DNA from: Irpex lacteus
Taxonomy: Eukaryota > Basidiomycota > Agaricomycetes > Polyporales > Irpicaceae
Reading direction: 5' to 3'
DNA: 64,000 nt
Assembly (NCBI GenBank): GCA_001986395.2
Contig: MQVO02000034.1
Span: 62,001 to 126,000, forward strand
The notes beneath the pieces were generated by a model. It saw only the letters and a list, made by a program, of their open reading frames with translations, was not told the DNA's origin and did no database searches. The translations under genes and the position numbers were made by a program. Positions 36,197 through 47,598 of this stretch are shown in pieces (the first letter of the stretch is position 1; each line of letters begins with the position of its first letter).

Positions 36197-37997
36197 CTAT
36201 ACAAGCTGTGCCTTGTACATGGTCCTCCCTTTCAACGGCACGTCCGGTTGATAGCCCAGATCGCCCTTACCGAGTAAAGAGACAGCTGTAGTCCCTGTTA
36301 TCTCAGAGTCAGAGCTATGAGGTAGGCTATGCCCATCGTCTCCATCTTCGAAGTCGCCTTCCACATGCAGCGAACCTCCGAGAGGCCCTATGAACGAGCT
36401 TGATGGTTGTGAAGCGAAGCGAAGGTCGGTAAACTTCGAAGAGTGGAATGAATCCGTACTTTCCAGGCCTGCAGTCGTTTTATCACCTCGAAGGTCCAAA
36501 ATGAAACGTGATATAAGAATTGAGGTCAACCTGTGTAACGTGTCAATGATAGGTTAAGAGAGTAAAATATTAGTGACGAACGTATCAATCATGGCAGGCA
36601 TGTTGTTGAAAGCCTATGCAAGCGCCTGGGTCAGAGAAGGAAGAGGCAAGTAGAAATCTGACGAACCTCAACACGAATTGAGAGCATGCTTAGCACATTC
36701 AGGCACAGCAGCGTGCTACAAATAGATGTTAGCAGTGTCACTGTTTTCAGATCGCGGTGCTTACACGAAATACGTAGTTCCTATAGAAAGCGTAGGTTAG
36801 TCAAATTAGAGGGAATCTGCCAATCCTTACGAAGACATACCATCACGAAGTATGAGAAAGGATAGTCCCTGGCGCGGCCCATGGGGGTTGGCTGATCTTA
36901 GTGCCTTCTGAATGTCGACGGTTTTCGCCCATGTAAGCGCGATGACAACGCTCTCGAAAAGAATACTAAAGATAGTGCCGAAAATAACTGTTCACGCATG
37001 ACGCGGTCATGAACAACGATCGAGGTTGAGTAATTTAGTACGTACAACTACGGCAGATGGTCAATTGGTGTGTAAAGGGTAAACTAAGCAGAGGAAGGTA
37101 CGTACAAGAATTCATCGCTATTGATATCGCGGAAGGCCAAATTGGAATGTTGTCCGCAGCCTGTAAGCGGAGGAGGGAAGGCCGAGAAAACGAGTGTTGT
37201 CACATAGTACTATATCGGTGGGTCGGATTACCGCAGAATAATGCGTGATATAAATATTTCACTTACAGTGTTCACGATGGGATATATCAACCCGAGTGCC
37301 AATACACAAGCAAAAACCTTTGAGTCCCGATTCCAAATGGCGTACATGCGGATTGCAGCGAAGACTACGCAAGTAGGTGTTTGAGTTAGTGAGCCATGCT
37401 GCAGGTTAGAAGCACCGCACTCACCTGCAACGACCAGATACATAGTAATCGTACAACCTTCGCTGAACCGCCACACAACGTTGCAGCTATATGGCGTTTG
37501 TCGTCAATATTGAGACTTGTCTCAAGGAAGATGCACTCAACATCTGTAGATAGCCGTTTGAATCCATTTATCGAGACAGTGATAAATTAGTACTCACCCT
37601 GTCTGCCGTGTGTTCGAATTGGCCCTGCCATGACACCGCCTGAATCATCCTGAACCCCCTATTGCACATGACTACATATCGATTGAGCAGGAATAGGATC
37701 GTTGCCGTGGACGTCTTGCGTGACCATATGCATTTGATCTCTCGTGGCAGAGTCAAGAAGTACTCATAGATGAAGAGGGCTTTACGCATCTATTCAGTAA
37801 ATGGTATCATATACTTATTCAAGGCACATACCGGTCGCCGCAACTTCTAAGGTGATAGCAATGTCCCTACGCGACCAAATTAGCCTACATGGTGAAATAC
37901 ACCGCCTTTACGACACCACCTACACCGACTCCCAATACGCGATGAAATCCAGGAATGCGTTAGAGTCATCCAGAGGGCCAGCCTGCGACGTCGACAT
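36197..37997 (-). CDS. DUF6533-family seven-span membrane protein, copy 6
   Basis: Starts at 37997 with MSTSQAGPLDDSNAFLDFIA then YWESV. Exon 2 is DIAITLEVAATA, joined to LFIYEYFLTLPREIKCIWSR and ATILFLLNRYVVMCNRGFRM. The core exon is CNVVWRFSEGCTITMYLVVA. Then come FAAIRMYAIWNRDSK, FPPPLTGCGQHS, FFIFGTIFSILFE, and the last span TSILISRFILDLRG. The tail carries GPLGGSLHVEGDFED, a motif also found in copies 8 and 9. Microexons are AT at 37542-37543 and TT at 37046-37047 (coding strand). The gene is convergent with the CNH fragment, with only 185 bp between stops. Confidence 0.82.
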
Positions 37998-40094
37998 GGT
38001 GCCTTTTCAGCTGCTCAGCAGCCTTGCCAGAAGGAGAGGGCGATGTGGAGGGCGCAACGTCTCGGAAGTCGCACGCAGCAGGAATATGTAGCTGGCATCA
38101 GAGCTTCCTCCCAGCGCCCGTGCGCGCTCAGATCCCTGTGTTGCCCTGAGATCAAAAGATCTCGGCAGGTATACGCCTCCCTATCCCCTCAGCAACGGAC
38201 GCGTTTCCCGTCTCCACCTATCATCGGTCTCACCCGCAAGTCCCCGGATCAATGAGAACGTGGGTCGCACGATCGCAGGTGTCGTCGCCAGGATAAGCGG
38301 TGGGCACCGTTGGTACGCCACGAAGTGATATAGTCGTCCTCTGCACATTAATCACTTTATCTGTCAATACACAGACGTTCATAAACCGAACCTCTACATA
38401 GCGTGCTTACCCGGGTAATCAGTACGCTGTTCGAAGGCGTAAGTAATGTGCCTTGCTCTGATGTGCCAGCCCGAAGTTTGAAGGGTGAAACGGATCGAGC
38501 GGAGGACGATTATGAGCAAAAGCAGTGCGTTATGGCTGTCCTCCCTCCCCAATTTTCCTGTTAAATGTGATGATTCTGGGCCCTCCCGGGATTGACGACG
38601 TTGCCAGCCTGTAATACAAGTAGACGACCTATGGCACTCGAGAGCATCATTCAAGTCGGACTCCGGGGTTGCGAAGACTCTGAACATGAGGCGTTCGAGG
38701 CCGATGTACTCAGCAGTGCCAACTCTGCGAACAAAGTTCTGCTCATACCATAACTTTAGCACGTATCGCCGAGTAGGTCGATCCATCCATATCAAAGGGC
38801 AAAGTGATGAGTCACCTGGTTCAGATAAGCATGGTAGCATGATGAGGCCACCAATAGCAGCAGGGAGTTCCACGTATTGATGTTCTGGCATCAGGTTGCA
38901 ATGACGATGAGGAGCGTCAACAAGGCCGAGTTCACCTATCATATGAGGGAGCTATAATTAGTTTCTGAGGCCCGAGGAGTCGGGATCTAGAAGCTATGTA
39001 CATACTCAACTGCGTTGAAGGGAACGAAGGACCGTGGGCTTCGTATGATCTATCCTTCAAGTACGACCACAGAGGGCTAGTGTGATTTCGTACATGGGTT
39101 GCGTCGGCGATGTCTTCCGTAGGTTTGTAGTTATCACGAGGACCAGACTTGGATATTACCTTGTTTGTGTTCGGCAGCTCTAATTGATAGGCACATGATA
39201 GTCAGAATCTTTCTATCGACAGCGGTGACATGGGCCTGTCAGTACGCACCTCATCACTGATTGGCACAGACCGTATTGAGCTGACTGGTGTGTATATAAT
39301 ATTCCTGTTCACAGATAACTCACGCACATAAGACACGGAAAATGAGAGACAGCACTCGCACATTGGGATCCGAGTCGTGGTCGTGGATGTAGTGACTGCG
39401 CGCGCTCAGCTGGTGTACGGGGGCAGAGTAACCGATGGAATATGTTTCAAGACCCCGAACACCAGCTCGCTAGAGCATCACAGGCCACGGCGCCTCGAAT
39501 CTCTTTCTGTGTGCACCATGACCAGATGGAAAGTCTCCCATGGTGCTCCCTTTTCTACGATATGCAACTCAGTGATACATGTCCACAAAACTACACGTCT
39601 GAATGTTGAAGGAGAGTCTCATATGCATGCAGGTTGTTTCACTTGAGTAACATGACGATTCGCTGGAAGTCTGGGACGTTGACTAGTAAGTCAGTGCATC
39701 CACACCAGCATCCCGTATTGACCGTCTCTAATATACCAGAAAGGCACTGATCATACATCTCAAAAACCATCCATATCGTCGACGTCCAAACTCGATCCCT
39801 CACACACGCCCCGACCGTCCGACGCACGACGCACAACACACGCCATCCGACTCTCCAGCGATGACAAGCTGCACAGATCCTGCCCATCGGTATACGAGGT
39901 ACCTATGTACTGCAACTGGTACTTACACACCGACCTCAAGTGCTCTGATGTAGAGCGTGGTCGCTGCACAGCCTTTGCCGTCGAGTATTGATGATCTTCA
40001 TTGCACATTGGCTCAGTATGAAACGCTGATGCGCAATGCATGCGTGCAATGACCGATCAATCAACGGGTACTCACGCGCACGGTCAATGTCGTG
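37998..40094. other. 2.1 kb without a recognised gene
   Basis: A minus-strand ATG frame of 182 codons (38942 to 38394, MIGELGLVDAPHRHCNLMPE...) is open and natural-looking but matches no family I know. Its Leu/Pro-rich start could suit an F-box-like hypothetical protein. Other frames are short. No repeats or RNA genes were seen. Confidence 0.3.
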
Positions 40095-40426
40095 TTCCTC
40101 GCCCTCGCCGAGGTATATAAATGTGCATTACGGTGTCTGGTGCGGGCTTCAGTTCTGTTTCCGTCTTCGCCTTCGTCTTCGTTTTTTCTTTTCTTTTGTT
40201 TATTTCTTCGATTTCTATAGGTACTGAGTGGTAAGTCCATTTACTCATGAATGGTCACGCATCCGGAACGCTAACTATCATGTTCGTTCCTGGTTCCAGC
40301 CTCTTCCTTCTTTTCGCCCTTCACATTTTATACGCTTCAGTCGTATTCTTCACTCTTTATTCTTATCCTCACCTTCTGGAATATTTTCAACCCCCGCCTC
40401 CTCCTTCCTTACATAACACATTCAAC
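40095..40426 (+). promoter_or_regulatory. TATA box and pyrimidine-rich leader of the KREA precursor gene
   Basis: A TATATAAA box lies at about 40114-40121. It is followed by a long C/T-rich run (40155-40215: TTCGCCTTCGTCTTCG and TTTTTTCTTTTC) and a possible 5'-UTR intron between 40216 and 40300. Strong TATA plus CT-rich leader is typical of highly expressed fungal genes. Confidence 0.55.
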
Positions 40427-41210
40427 ATGCGTGCCACTTTCTTCGCTATTGCCGTTCTTTTGGCTGCCGTGCTCCCCGTTTCTTCCGCTCCCATGTAAGT
40501 AACGCGTTCGGCGATAGAGTCGCCATCTTTATCCTCAGTTTTATCGAGCCACGATCTGACCTTCATTGCGTTTTGTTTTCAGCCCCGCCCCTGCAAACGA
40601 AGCCTCGGGAGCTCTTGGTCTGACCAAAGGCATCACAGGCGTATTCGGTGAACTCTCCGATCCCGACGCTCCCGTATACGTGGGCGACGCTCAGTAAGTC
40701 GACAGAATAACTCATAACGTCACGAATACCTAACTAACACCACGCATCGTGTAATCAGCGACAAACGCGAAGCCCGCGTCGAAGACCCCGACCTCTTGCA
40801 CATCATCTACAGCAACGCACCGCCGCCGCCCGTAGTAGGTGGACAGGAGAGCGGCGCACTCGAGGGCCCGTCGGCCTCGGGACATAGCAAGAGCCCTGGA
40901 GAGGGTGTATCTGGCACACAGTGAGAGAACTCCTCTTTGTGGTTGGATTGTCACATGTAACTCACATGAACATATGACCAGTGACAAGCGCGAAGCCCGC
41001 GTCGAAGATCCCGACCTCCTACACATCATCTACAGCAACGCACCGCCGCCGCCTGTAGTGGGGGGTACAGAAAGCGGCGCACTCGAAGGCCCTTCCGCCT
41101 CGGGACATAGCAAGAGTCCTGGAGAGGATGTATCCGGCACACAGTGAGGGACTCAGCTGCTTTTCATTGCTATGATGCGTTTCTGATTTGATGTCGCGTG
41201 CAGTGACTGA
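40427..41210 (+). CDS. secreted KREA-repeat peptide precursor (169 aa), two one-exon repeats
   Basis: The signal peptide MRATFFAIAVLLAAVLPVSS is followed by APIPAPANEASGALGL. Five exons are 40427-40494, 40583-40693, 40759-40920, 40982-41143 and 41204-41210. Exons 3 and 4 are each exactly 162 nt (54 codons) and both begin DKREARVEDPDLLHIIYSNA, then PPPPVVGG and a Gly/Ser-rich spacer. They differ in protein at only two residues (Gln/Thr and Gly/Asp). KR is a Kex2 site, and the following EA resembles the Ste13-trimmed spacer of yeast alpha-factor precursors. Introns 2-4 all split a His codon in phase 2, so the repeat exon can be gained or lost without shifting frame. The released product is likely a Tyr- and Pro-containing secreted peptide. 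No modifying enzyme of the UstYa type was seen nearby. Function is unknown. Confidence 0.85.
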
Positions 41211-42071
41211 AAGTAGCGAAACGGTGACCGAGTGCTAGTCGCTCGCTGGTTACTTATCTACGTCGACACGCAACAGCCGCGACCTCCTTACTAACAAGCA
41301 CACCAAGGGGTCCACGACCAGTCGATTCGGGGATCGCTCTAGTAGGAGAAGATCGTCCACATTCCTCAAGGCGAGGCAGGGCGCTGCCCAAGAGTTGACC
41401 ACCGAGGTGGGGCGACCGGATATGCACATAACCTTGTAGAACAAGGAGAAGGAAGACGTGCACGTGCGGGAAACCTTCGATAGCTGACCCCATGTACTTA
41501 TTGCACCAGCACTTTTAAGGTGAAACTGGGATCTCATCGAACGCATATGTACTCTTACATGATATCATCTACGAGCTCTACAGGAAGTGTGAGACGATCT
41601 GGCAAGCACACGATGAGGAATCCATTTCTATCTATTTCTTCACTTGATTCCAATCCATTCGAACGTGATCGAGAAACGACTGACATCAGCGAGTCGAGAA
41701 CGTATCGAGTGCACTACCTCCACTCCACAATCGACTCGCACAAGTCTCCTATACTACCCTATGAGTGATAAAGCACTAATTCGATGCACGGGCTTGCTAA
41801 ACCACGGACCAAAGGGCTTCATGCGCTCGGAGGCTGTATTAAAATCTAGGGAGCTGAGTACAGTAGATTACAGTACCGGCAGGGATCATGGCACATCTCC
41901 TATGCCTGCCTGCGCCGTCGACGAAGTCACATTGTCGCGGCACTGAAGCATGCATATGCACTACAATCCTCGTGTAGACACCGCCAGACACTAAAGAGCT
42001 TCGTGCACGAACGCTGACTACATCCATGTAGGAGCGTAAGCATTTTCTCTACATAGACAGAAAATGTACAA
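41211..42071. other. intergenic, no gene supported
   Basis: Open frames on both strands (41250-41546 - and 41520-41946 +) have no domain or splice support. Confidence 0.35.
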
Positions 42072-42169
42072 CTTATGACTCACGACTTACGACTTACGAC
42101 TTACCACTTATGACTTATGACTTACCACTTACCACTTACCACTTACCACTTACCACTTACCACTTACTA
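42072..42169. repeat. heptamer tandem repeat, 14 units of CTTAYSA
   Basis: Fourteen uninterrupted 7-bp units: CTTATGA, CTCACGA, CTTACGA twice, CTTACCA, CTTATGA twice, six CTTACCA and CTTACTA. The reverse strand reads TGGTAAG again and again, that is, a row of strong 5' splice-site-like strings. Confidence 0.9.
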
Positions 42170-42343
42170 CCTTCACTTCATAAAACATACTACTAGTAGC
42201 CTTCTTGCCTGTTACACATCAGTCAACTCACAGCAAGTGCGTATGCGTAACATACCCAATAGCACTCACCTCGCGACCAACCTGTATCGATCCTCTCGTC
42301 CAGGTCAAAGCCAGCTCGCGTGGATGGCAAGATCCTATCATGA

Positions 42344-42393
42344 TGTGAACCAGACGGTCAAGTTGGGATGCGAACCAGACGGTCAAGTTGGGA
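42344..42393. repeat. 25-bp direct duplication
   Basis: Two adjacent 25-bp copies of TG(T/C)GAACCAGACGGTCAAG followed by TTGGGA differ at one base. It is a small local slippage duplication inside otherwise non-coding sequence. Confidence 0.9.
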
Positions 42394-42848
42394 TCTTGAA
42401 CACTGGCACGAGGAGGGACAACCCGCATTTGAGACTTACCGTGAGTGAGCGAGCGACGAGAGCAAGGCGTGCGTATGTGCGTATGAGTGACTTGAGAAGT
42501 CGTCTTCGGCCGTACCCTCAGGCATTGTCGCGTGACGTCTTGCATCCGTACCACCCACTCCACCCCACCCTCGTTTGGGTTCTTCAATCGCATTTCGTTT
42601 TAGAGGACACTCGCTGCTAATTGCTAATTTTAATGATATAATACATTTCCCTACAGTCTACACCAAAGCGATCAGTTAGTATGATACGGTGCAGGTGCTG
42701 AGATGAAAAGACGCAAGACGTACCGTACCGTACATAATATCAACATCGACGCCGAACCCACATCCCCATACACTCCACACTCCGCACATCCACACCTCCG
42801 CCACTGGCAGGAACAACTCCAAAGACCCCTCCAATCGAAAAAGCCATT

Positions 42849-43430
42849 TCACGAAGGAAGACCTTGCCAATGATACAACACGCTTCCCTGCAGAGTATAA
42901 TCCTCAGATCGTCATTCAAACATCATTCAGCGGTGGAATGAAGCTGAAAACACTTGACAAAGGGAGAGCGAGGGGAGAGAGAGACAAAGAGACGTACGTT
43001 ACTGTTATCCTTCCTGACAAGTTTGCGGTTGACGAGCGCGATTAGACATTTGTTCACGCGTGCTTGGGTTAGGTCGGGGGGTTTTATTAGTTCTGGTACT
43101 GCGAGTCGAGTCAGTTGTCGTCTCTTTCATCTCCAGAATAAAAAGTGACGATAAACGTACGAGCAACCCCCCTCCCCCTCTCCAAAAACCCCTCAATAAC
43201 CATCTCCACATGTCTTCTCAGCGTAGGGTCACTCCCCCGAAACTCGAACGGCAGCGACACCACCATCCTCTCAATCTCGAGCGCGCGTTCTTTCTTCTCT
43301 TTGGCGGAGAGTTTCGGTTTGCCGGGTTTCTTTTTGAGTATGCTTTTTGGTTGGGTGGTGGTAGTGGATATATTGGATGGGTGGGATGGATGGGAGGTGG
43401 AGATCAGATACTGAGCGTACCACTTGTCTG
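42849..43430 (-). pseudogene. 5'-truncated duplicate of DAM1
   Basis: This segment repeats the 3' part of the DAM1 gene that lies just to its right. It has the second half of exon 2 (SILKKKPGKPKLSAKEKKER, LEIERMVVSLPFEFRGSDPT, RRHVEMVIEGFLERGRGVA) and exon 3 (PELIKPPDLTQARVNKCLIA), and sequence near the final exon still matches. Homology stops at about 43430 inside exon 2, so the Dam1 domain, start codon and promoter are missing. Similarity continues past the stop into the 3' flank (about 42660 against 43845). The fragment keeps open frames, so it is young. It arose by tandem duplication with an offset of about 1.2 kb. Confidence 0.85.
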
Positions 43431-44075
43431 TGGCCTGCGTCGTATGCGGGTATGTGAAAGTCGCATCTATTCGTGTGTCGAATCAGGGGGCTCCAACCTG
43501 AGCGTAAGTAACCATCTTCATCTCCGACAGACAGAGAAAACCTACTCGTCATCTTCTATACCTCCACCTTCTGTGAAGCGTATAAGCTGGCAGGCACTCA
43601 CTAGTCACGATCCCAGCACTCACCAATCACACCTTCAAACCACAACACTAGTGAATCTGTCCAGCTTCAAGGCCAGTTCATCTTGCACGTCAGATGGATA
43701 ACCGAATTACCTGCGTCGAGGAGCCACCCAGGCCTGCACTGGAGTAGCACGCCGCGCGAACGTCGAACCTGGAGGCATATCTCGGTGTATACCCAAATTC
43801 ATCGCATACATTTCACAAAGGAATGGTATAATACAACACACTTTCTACATCCAAAGTGATCAGTCAGTATCAGCAGCTGCTGCAAGCTTGATAACACGCA
43901 TTCAACGCACCATACTACCATCATCCCCTCATACTACTCTTCTACTTCCGTGCCGCTCAACGCTCGTACCCTCAGACACTGGCGCCCCTCCAGCAGCCCC
44001 CATCCCTCTGCTCGTACGTCTGCTATCACACACCTCCGCCTGTCGCATATGACCCCTTCGACCGAAAAGGCCATT
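43431..44075. other. spacer between DAM1 duplicate and DAM1
   Basis: No gene supported. The part next to 44075 is the DAM1 3' flank, duplicated again at about 42660-42848. Confidence 0.5.
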
Positions 44076-45154
44076 TCACGAGGGGAGACCTTGCCAGTGG
44101 TACAACACGCTTCCCTAGTGCCCCCCAAACGAACGCAGTGAGCATCATCAGCTTTCACGTACGACAGCAAGTATTGAGGGGAAGAGGGAGACAAAGAGAC
44201 GTACCGTACTGTTATCCTTCCTGACAAGCTTCCGGTTCACGAGCGCGATGAGACATTTGTTCACTCTTGCTTGGGTTAGGTCGGGGGGTTTTATTAGTTC
44301 TGGTACTATAATCACCAATCCACGTCAGCTTCCCCTCCCTCCAAAACAAAAAGTGACGATAGACCGCAGAGAAAAGTTGAACGGAAGAGGACGTACAAGC
44401 AACCCCTCGTCCCCTCTCCAAAAACCCCTCAATAACCATCTCCACATGCCGTCTCAGCGTAGGATCACTCCCCCGAAACTCCAACGGCAGCGAAACCACC
44501 ATCCGTTCTATCTCGAGCGCGCGTTCTTTCTTCTCTTTGGCGGAGAGTTTCGGTTTGGTGGGTTTCTTTTTGAGTATGCTTTTTGGTTGTGCGTTAGTAG
44601 TAGATATATTGGACGGGTGAGATGGGTGGAAGGAGGATATGGTGTTGTCGGCGTCGGTGAGGGTTGTGCGGTCTAGAGTGGATGTGTCTTGGACGGAGAC
44701 GGAGGGAGGAGGTGGGGAGGGGAGTTGGGCGAGGCGGAGGGCTTCCATCGCAGCCCGTGCATCCTCCTCTACAGCCGTCCATTCACACGTCAGAGTACAC
44801 AAGAGTGACCTCGCACACCCACTCACCAGCCCTCCTCGCCGCAAGCTCAAAGCTAGCCCCCGTCGGCGCCTGCCTCCAATCCGTCGTCAACGCATTCATA
44901 TCCAACACATACAACCAACTCGCAAAGCTCTCATTGAACACCCCCAGCGCGTCTCCCAGGTTCCGCAGGCCATCGACGTTTCCCTGGAGAGTTTCGACTT
45001 CGTCGAGGAGCTCGGAGAGGGCGGGTTCGAGGAAGCCGAGGCCGTGCGGGGCGTTGGGGAATGCGCCGGAGCGGGAGAGACGCGAGAGGGAGCCTTGGGA
45101 GAGGCGCCGCAGGGGGGTTCGGTGCGGGGTTGGGACTGTTGGGGGGAGGTTCAT
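44076..45154 (-). CDS. DAM1: DASH complex subunit Dam1 (outer kinetochore)
   Basis: Dam1 is the microtubule-contacting subunit of the DASH/Dam1 ring that couples kinetochores to spindle microtubules. The start at 45154 (MNLPPTVPTPHRTPLRRLSQ) leads into the Dam1 domain (PF08653), recognised by GLGFLEPALSELLDEVETLQ and FNESFASWLYVLDMNALTTD. After an intron, the chain continues EEDARAAMEALRLAQ, a Ser/Thr-rich linker, a Lys-rich stretch KKKPTKPKLSAKEKKERALE, and a C-terminal fold containing PELIKPPDLTQARVNKCLIA and LVNRKLVRKDNSTG. It stops at TGA 44076-44078. Three introns keep frame. A small gene starts 85 bp away on the other strand, so the two share a promoter. A 5'-truncated copy lies directly downstream. 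Confidence 0.85.
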
Positions 45155-45239
45155 CGTTGTCGGTGGTGGAAGACGGGCGACCTGCAGACGGAGCGGTGAG
45201 GCGATCAAGACGCGGTCACGTGCGGGTTTCTCACGTGCG

Positions 45240-45577
45240 ATGGGCAACGCGATCAGTAGGGCGCTCCCAAGCTGTCCTTCGAGCAACCATGACCACTGCC
45301 AGAACGACCAATGCTCTGTAAGTGTCGGTCCTCTATCGTGGCCATAAATACTGACACGGAATAGTTGCCTGCTGTCCTGATACTTGCAGAGAATTTGAAG
45401 GTGAAGACGACTGTATCATACCCCGCAAATGCTTACAGTACTTTTGTCGTCAACGGAGAACTTGTGCCAGAGAACAGCGGCAATATTAGTGCGCTACTCG
45501 TGCTCGCGACTTTGACCATCCACGCTCGTTACAAGTTGCGAGATGAACTGGCTTTGCTGCTTGAAAAGCACTACTAG
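45240..45577 (+). CDS. hypothetical 96-aa protein divergent from DAM1
   Basis: Exon 1 (45240-45317, MGNAISRALPSCPSSNHDHC...) joins exon 2 (45365-45577) across a 47-nt intron in phase 0. Exon 2 reads LPAVLILAENLKVKTTVSYP and STFVVNGELVPENSGNISAL, ending DELALLLEKHY. The first exon is His/Cys-rich (DHCQNDQC). The second looks like a small folded domain. I do not recognise the family. Support is the clean splice join and the divergent position beside a conserved gene. More exons after 45577 cannot be excluded. Confidence 0.4.
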
Positions 45578-47598
45578 TAGGGGTTAAACGTCAAAGGTGC
45601 GATTGATACTGCTAGCGGGTTTACCTAGTATTCAAACGTGTTTACGTAGCTTCTTTTCCTTTGAGACGGCGCAGATATGTCTCGTGAGTTGTGTTTCGCT
45701 TTACGTTCTCTGTGTCGCAGATGTTAGTACTCACTCACGCTCACTCCTAAGGCCTGACGAGGTGTCGACGGAGTTTTGGAGTTGCCAATGAAATCCATCC
45801 TTCTGATTCAAATCATGCGAAGTCATTTGTTTACCTTCCTGAACGGAAAGCTTGCACTTGTGATGGGGGATGATGCAACGATGAACTGGTAAGCTTATCC
45901 TTAATTTGTTATCGCATCTGAGAGCCGTTGATCATAATGTTGTTCTTAGGAAGTGCGCCGTATCGTTGGCGGGATCTTTCGTGCACGTAATTTCGATAAG
46001 TCCCAGACTACCTCTGGCTTCAAATAAACGAAAGCAGACGGCACGAATAAACGTGGATGGCATCAGTGGATGCGTAGATGTCCGGGAATTGCTTGTGCTA
46101 TGCAAGTGTCTTCAGGACGGGACGTTCACGCCATGGGGCGACCAGAATCAAGGGTGACCGACATCGTGCCGTATATCTCTACTCTATCTCCTCAGGTGCT
46201 GGGAATTGTGGCATGTATGGTATTGTGGAGTCACTAGACGTGTCTGCGTAGCTGACTTACATCATTATTCCAAACAGCGCAGATATGGGGTGGAAGAGCC
46301 GTCCTCGTCAATCGTCAGTGGGCTCACCTTGCCTGCGTCCGAGTCTGAGATGACAGCACTCACGCTTCTCGATATAGTTATGAGGTCCATCAAGTCTCTG
46401 ATTCGAATCAACATCAACCCCGTACACTAGATCAGTGTCTAATGGGTCTAGTGAATAGAAAAATTAGCTATGATGGTCCATGGAGGGATCTATCAGCAAG
46501 CTCTGAGTATATCGTAGGTGCTATGGGTCTTATTGCGCGCACATACCCAGCTTATATGCTTTCCAGGCTACTACGCTGTATACACGCCTCCACATATCTG
46601 ATCCATTGATACCTCTATGAATGCGTGAGAAAGCGTAAAATTTCATCTCCAAGTCGAAGATGATCACACCGTGTGCGAGAATCACCGGCCATATGGCGAG
46701 TCTCGTACGACGGTCATCTGTGCCGTCATGGTTTGGTTATCCCAGGTGAGATGCGAGATGAACCGACGTTGCTGAAGGGACCGGTAAATAAGTGTCGGGA
46801 GTTGTGAGTACTGCGAATCTCATTATACAGACGCGCCCAACTCACATACGATACATATCACTCATTCACAGATCCATGCATACGCGGAAGCGTCAATTCT
46901 AAAGATGATCATATCACGTTCGAGGATCACCATCTATGCAGTCCCTCCAGCGGTCATCTGCGCCATCCAAGTAGGCTGTGCATTCTGTGGCACATAGACA
47001 GTTAGCTGATTATGGAGCTTAGTGGCTTTGGCTTTCTGTTCTTCTGTTCGTGCAACTCACCCTAGTCTGATCATCATGAACTCCTCGCGTCATCATCTTA
47101 TAGATTCCGAGTCCAACGAAGGACGTGAAGCTGGACTCGCACCCATTCTAACGGTGCGGGACTGCAGGCTCGTCCTCTTTCTCTGTGTCCGGATCGTGTT
47201 TGTATAGCGCCTTGTGGATAGATGCAGGTCATCGCCGCATATTCGGGTATGATGAGACGCGTGCGAAGAGCATCTGCTTCAGAGATTGTTCCTTGTGTTA
47301 TGGATAAAGCGCTCTTTAGCTATCGTAAGTCTGTTATAACTTGTACATCATTGATCCCCTCCTCACTCTTACTTGCTTACTTCAAGCAGGCCAGACCGCA
47401 CAACTGGAGTCGACTCCTGACTGCGCGAAATTTCGTCCGACTGTCGTTACAGGAACCATAGGTTAGAAGAATTCCTTGCGAACGGACCGTCATAGAACTT
47501 ACTCTCGTTTTCGACTTTTAGAGCGATCGCTCCAATCTTTTGTCCACCTCAGGGAGAGGTACGACTCACCGCAAGATTCCTTCTCCACGCCACAGTTA
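45578..47598. other. 2 kb with no assigned gene
   Basis: Short frames only (for example 45906-46157 + and 46206-46430 +). Splice-like signals exist but no protein family is recognisable. The last 150 bp carry the leader of the membrane-protein gene. Confidence 0.35.

Noticed and set aside
40427..41210. Mating pheromone gene
   Set aside because: Basidiomycete pheromones end in a CaaX box. This precursor ends Gly-Thr-His-Asp, and no STE3-type receptor was seen. The alpha-factor resemblance is limited to KR-EA processing.
42072..42169. CRISPR-like array
   Set aside because: Units are 7 bp, contiguous and without spacers, and the genome is fungal.
44212..45199. Long plus-strand frames across DAM1
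   Set aside because: They are antisense shadows. The minus strand carries the Dam1 domain and consistent splice sites.
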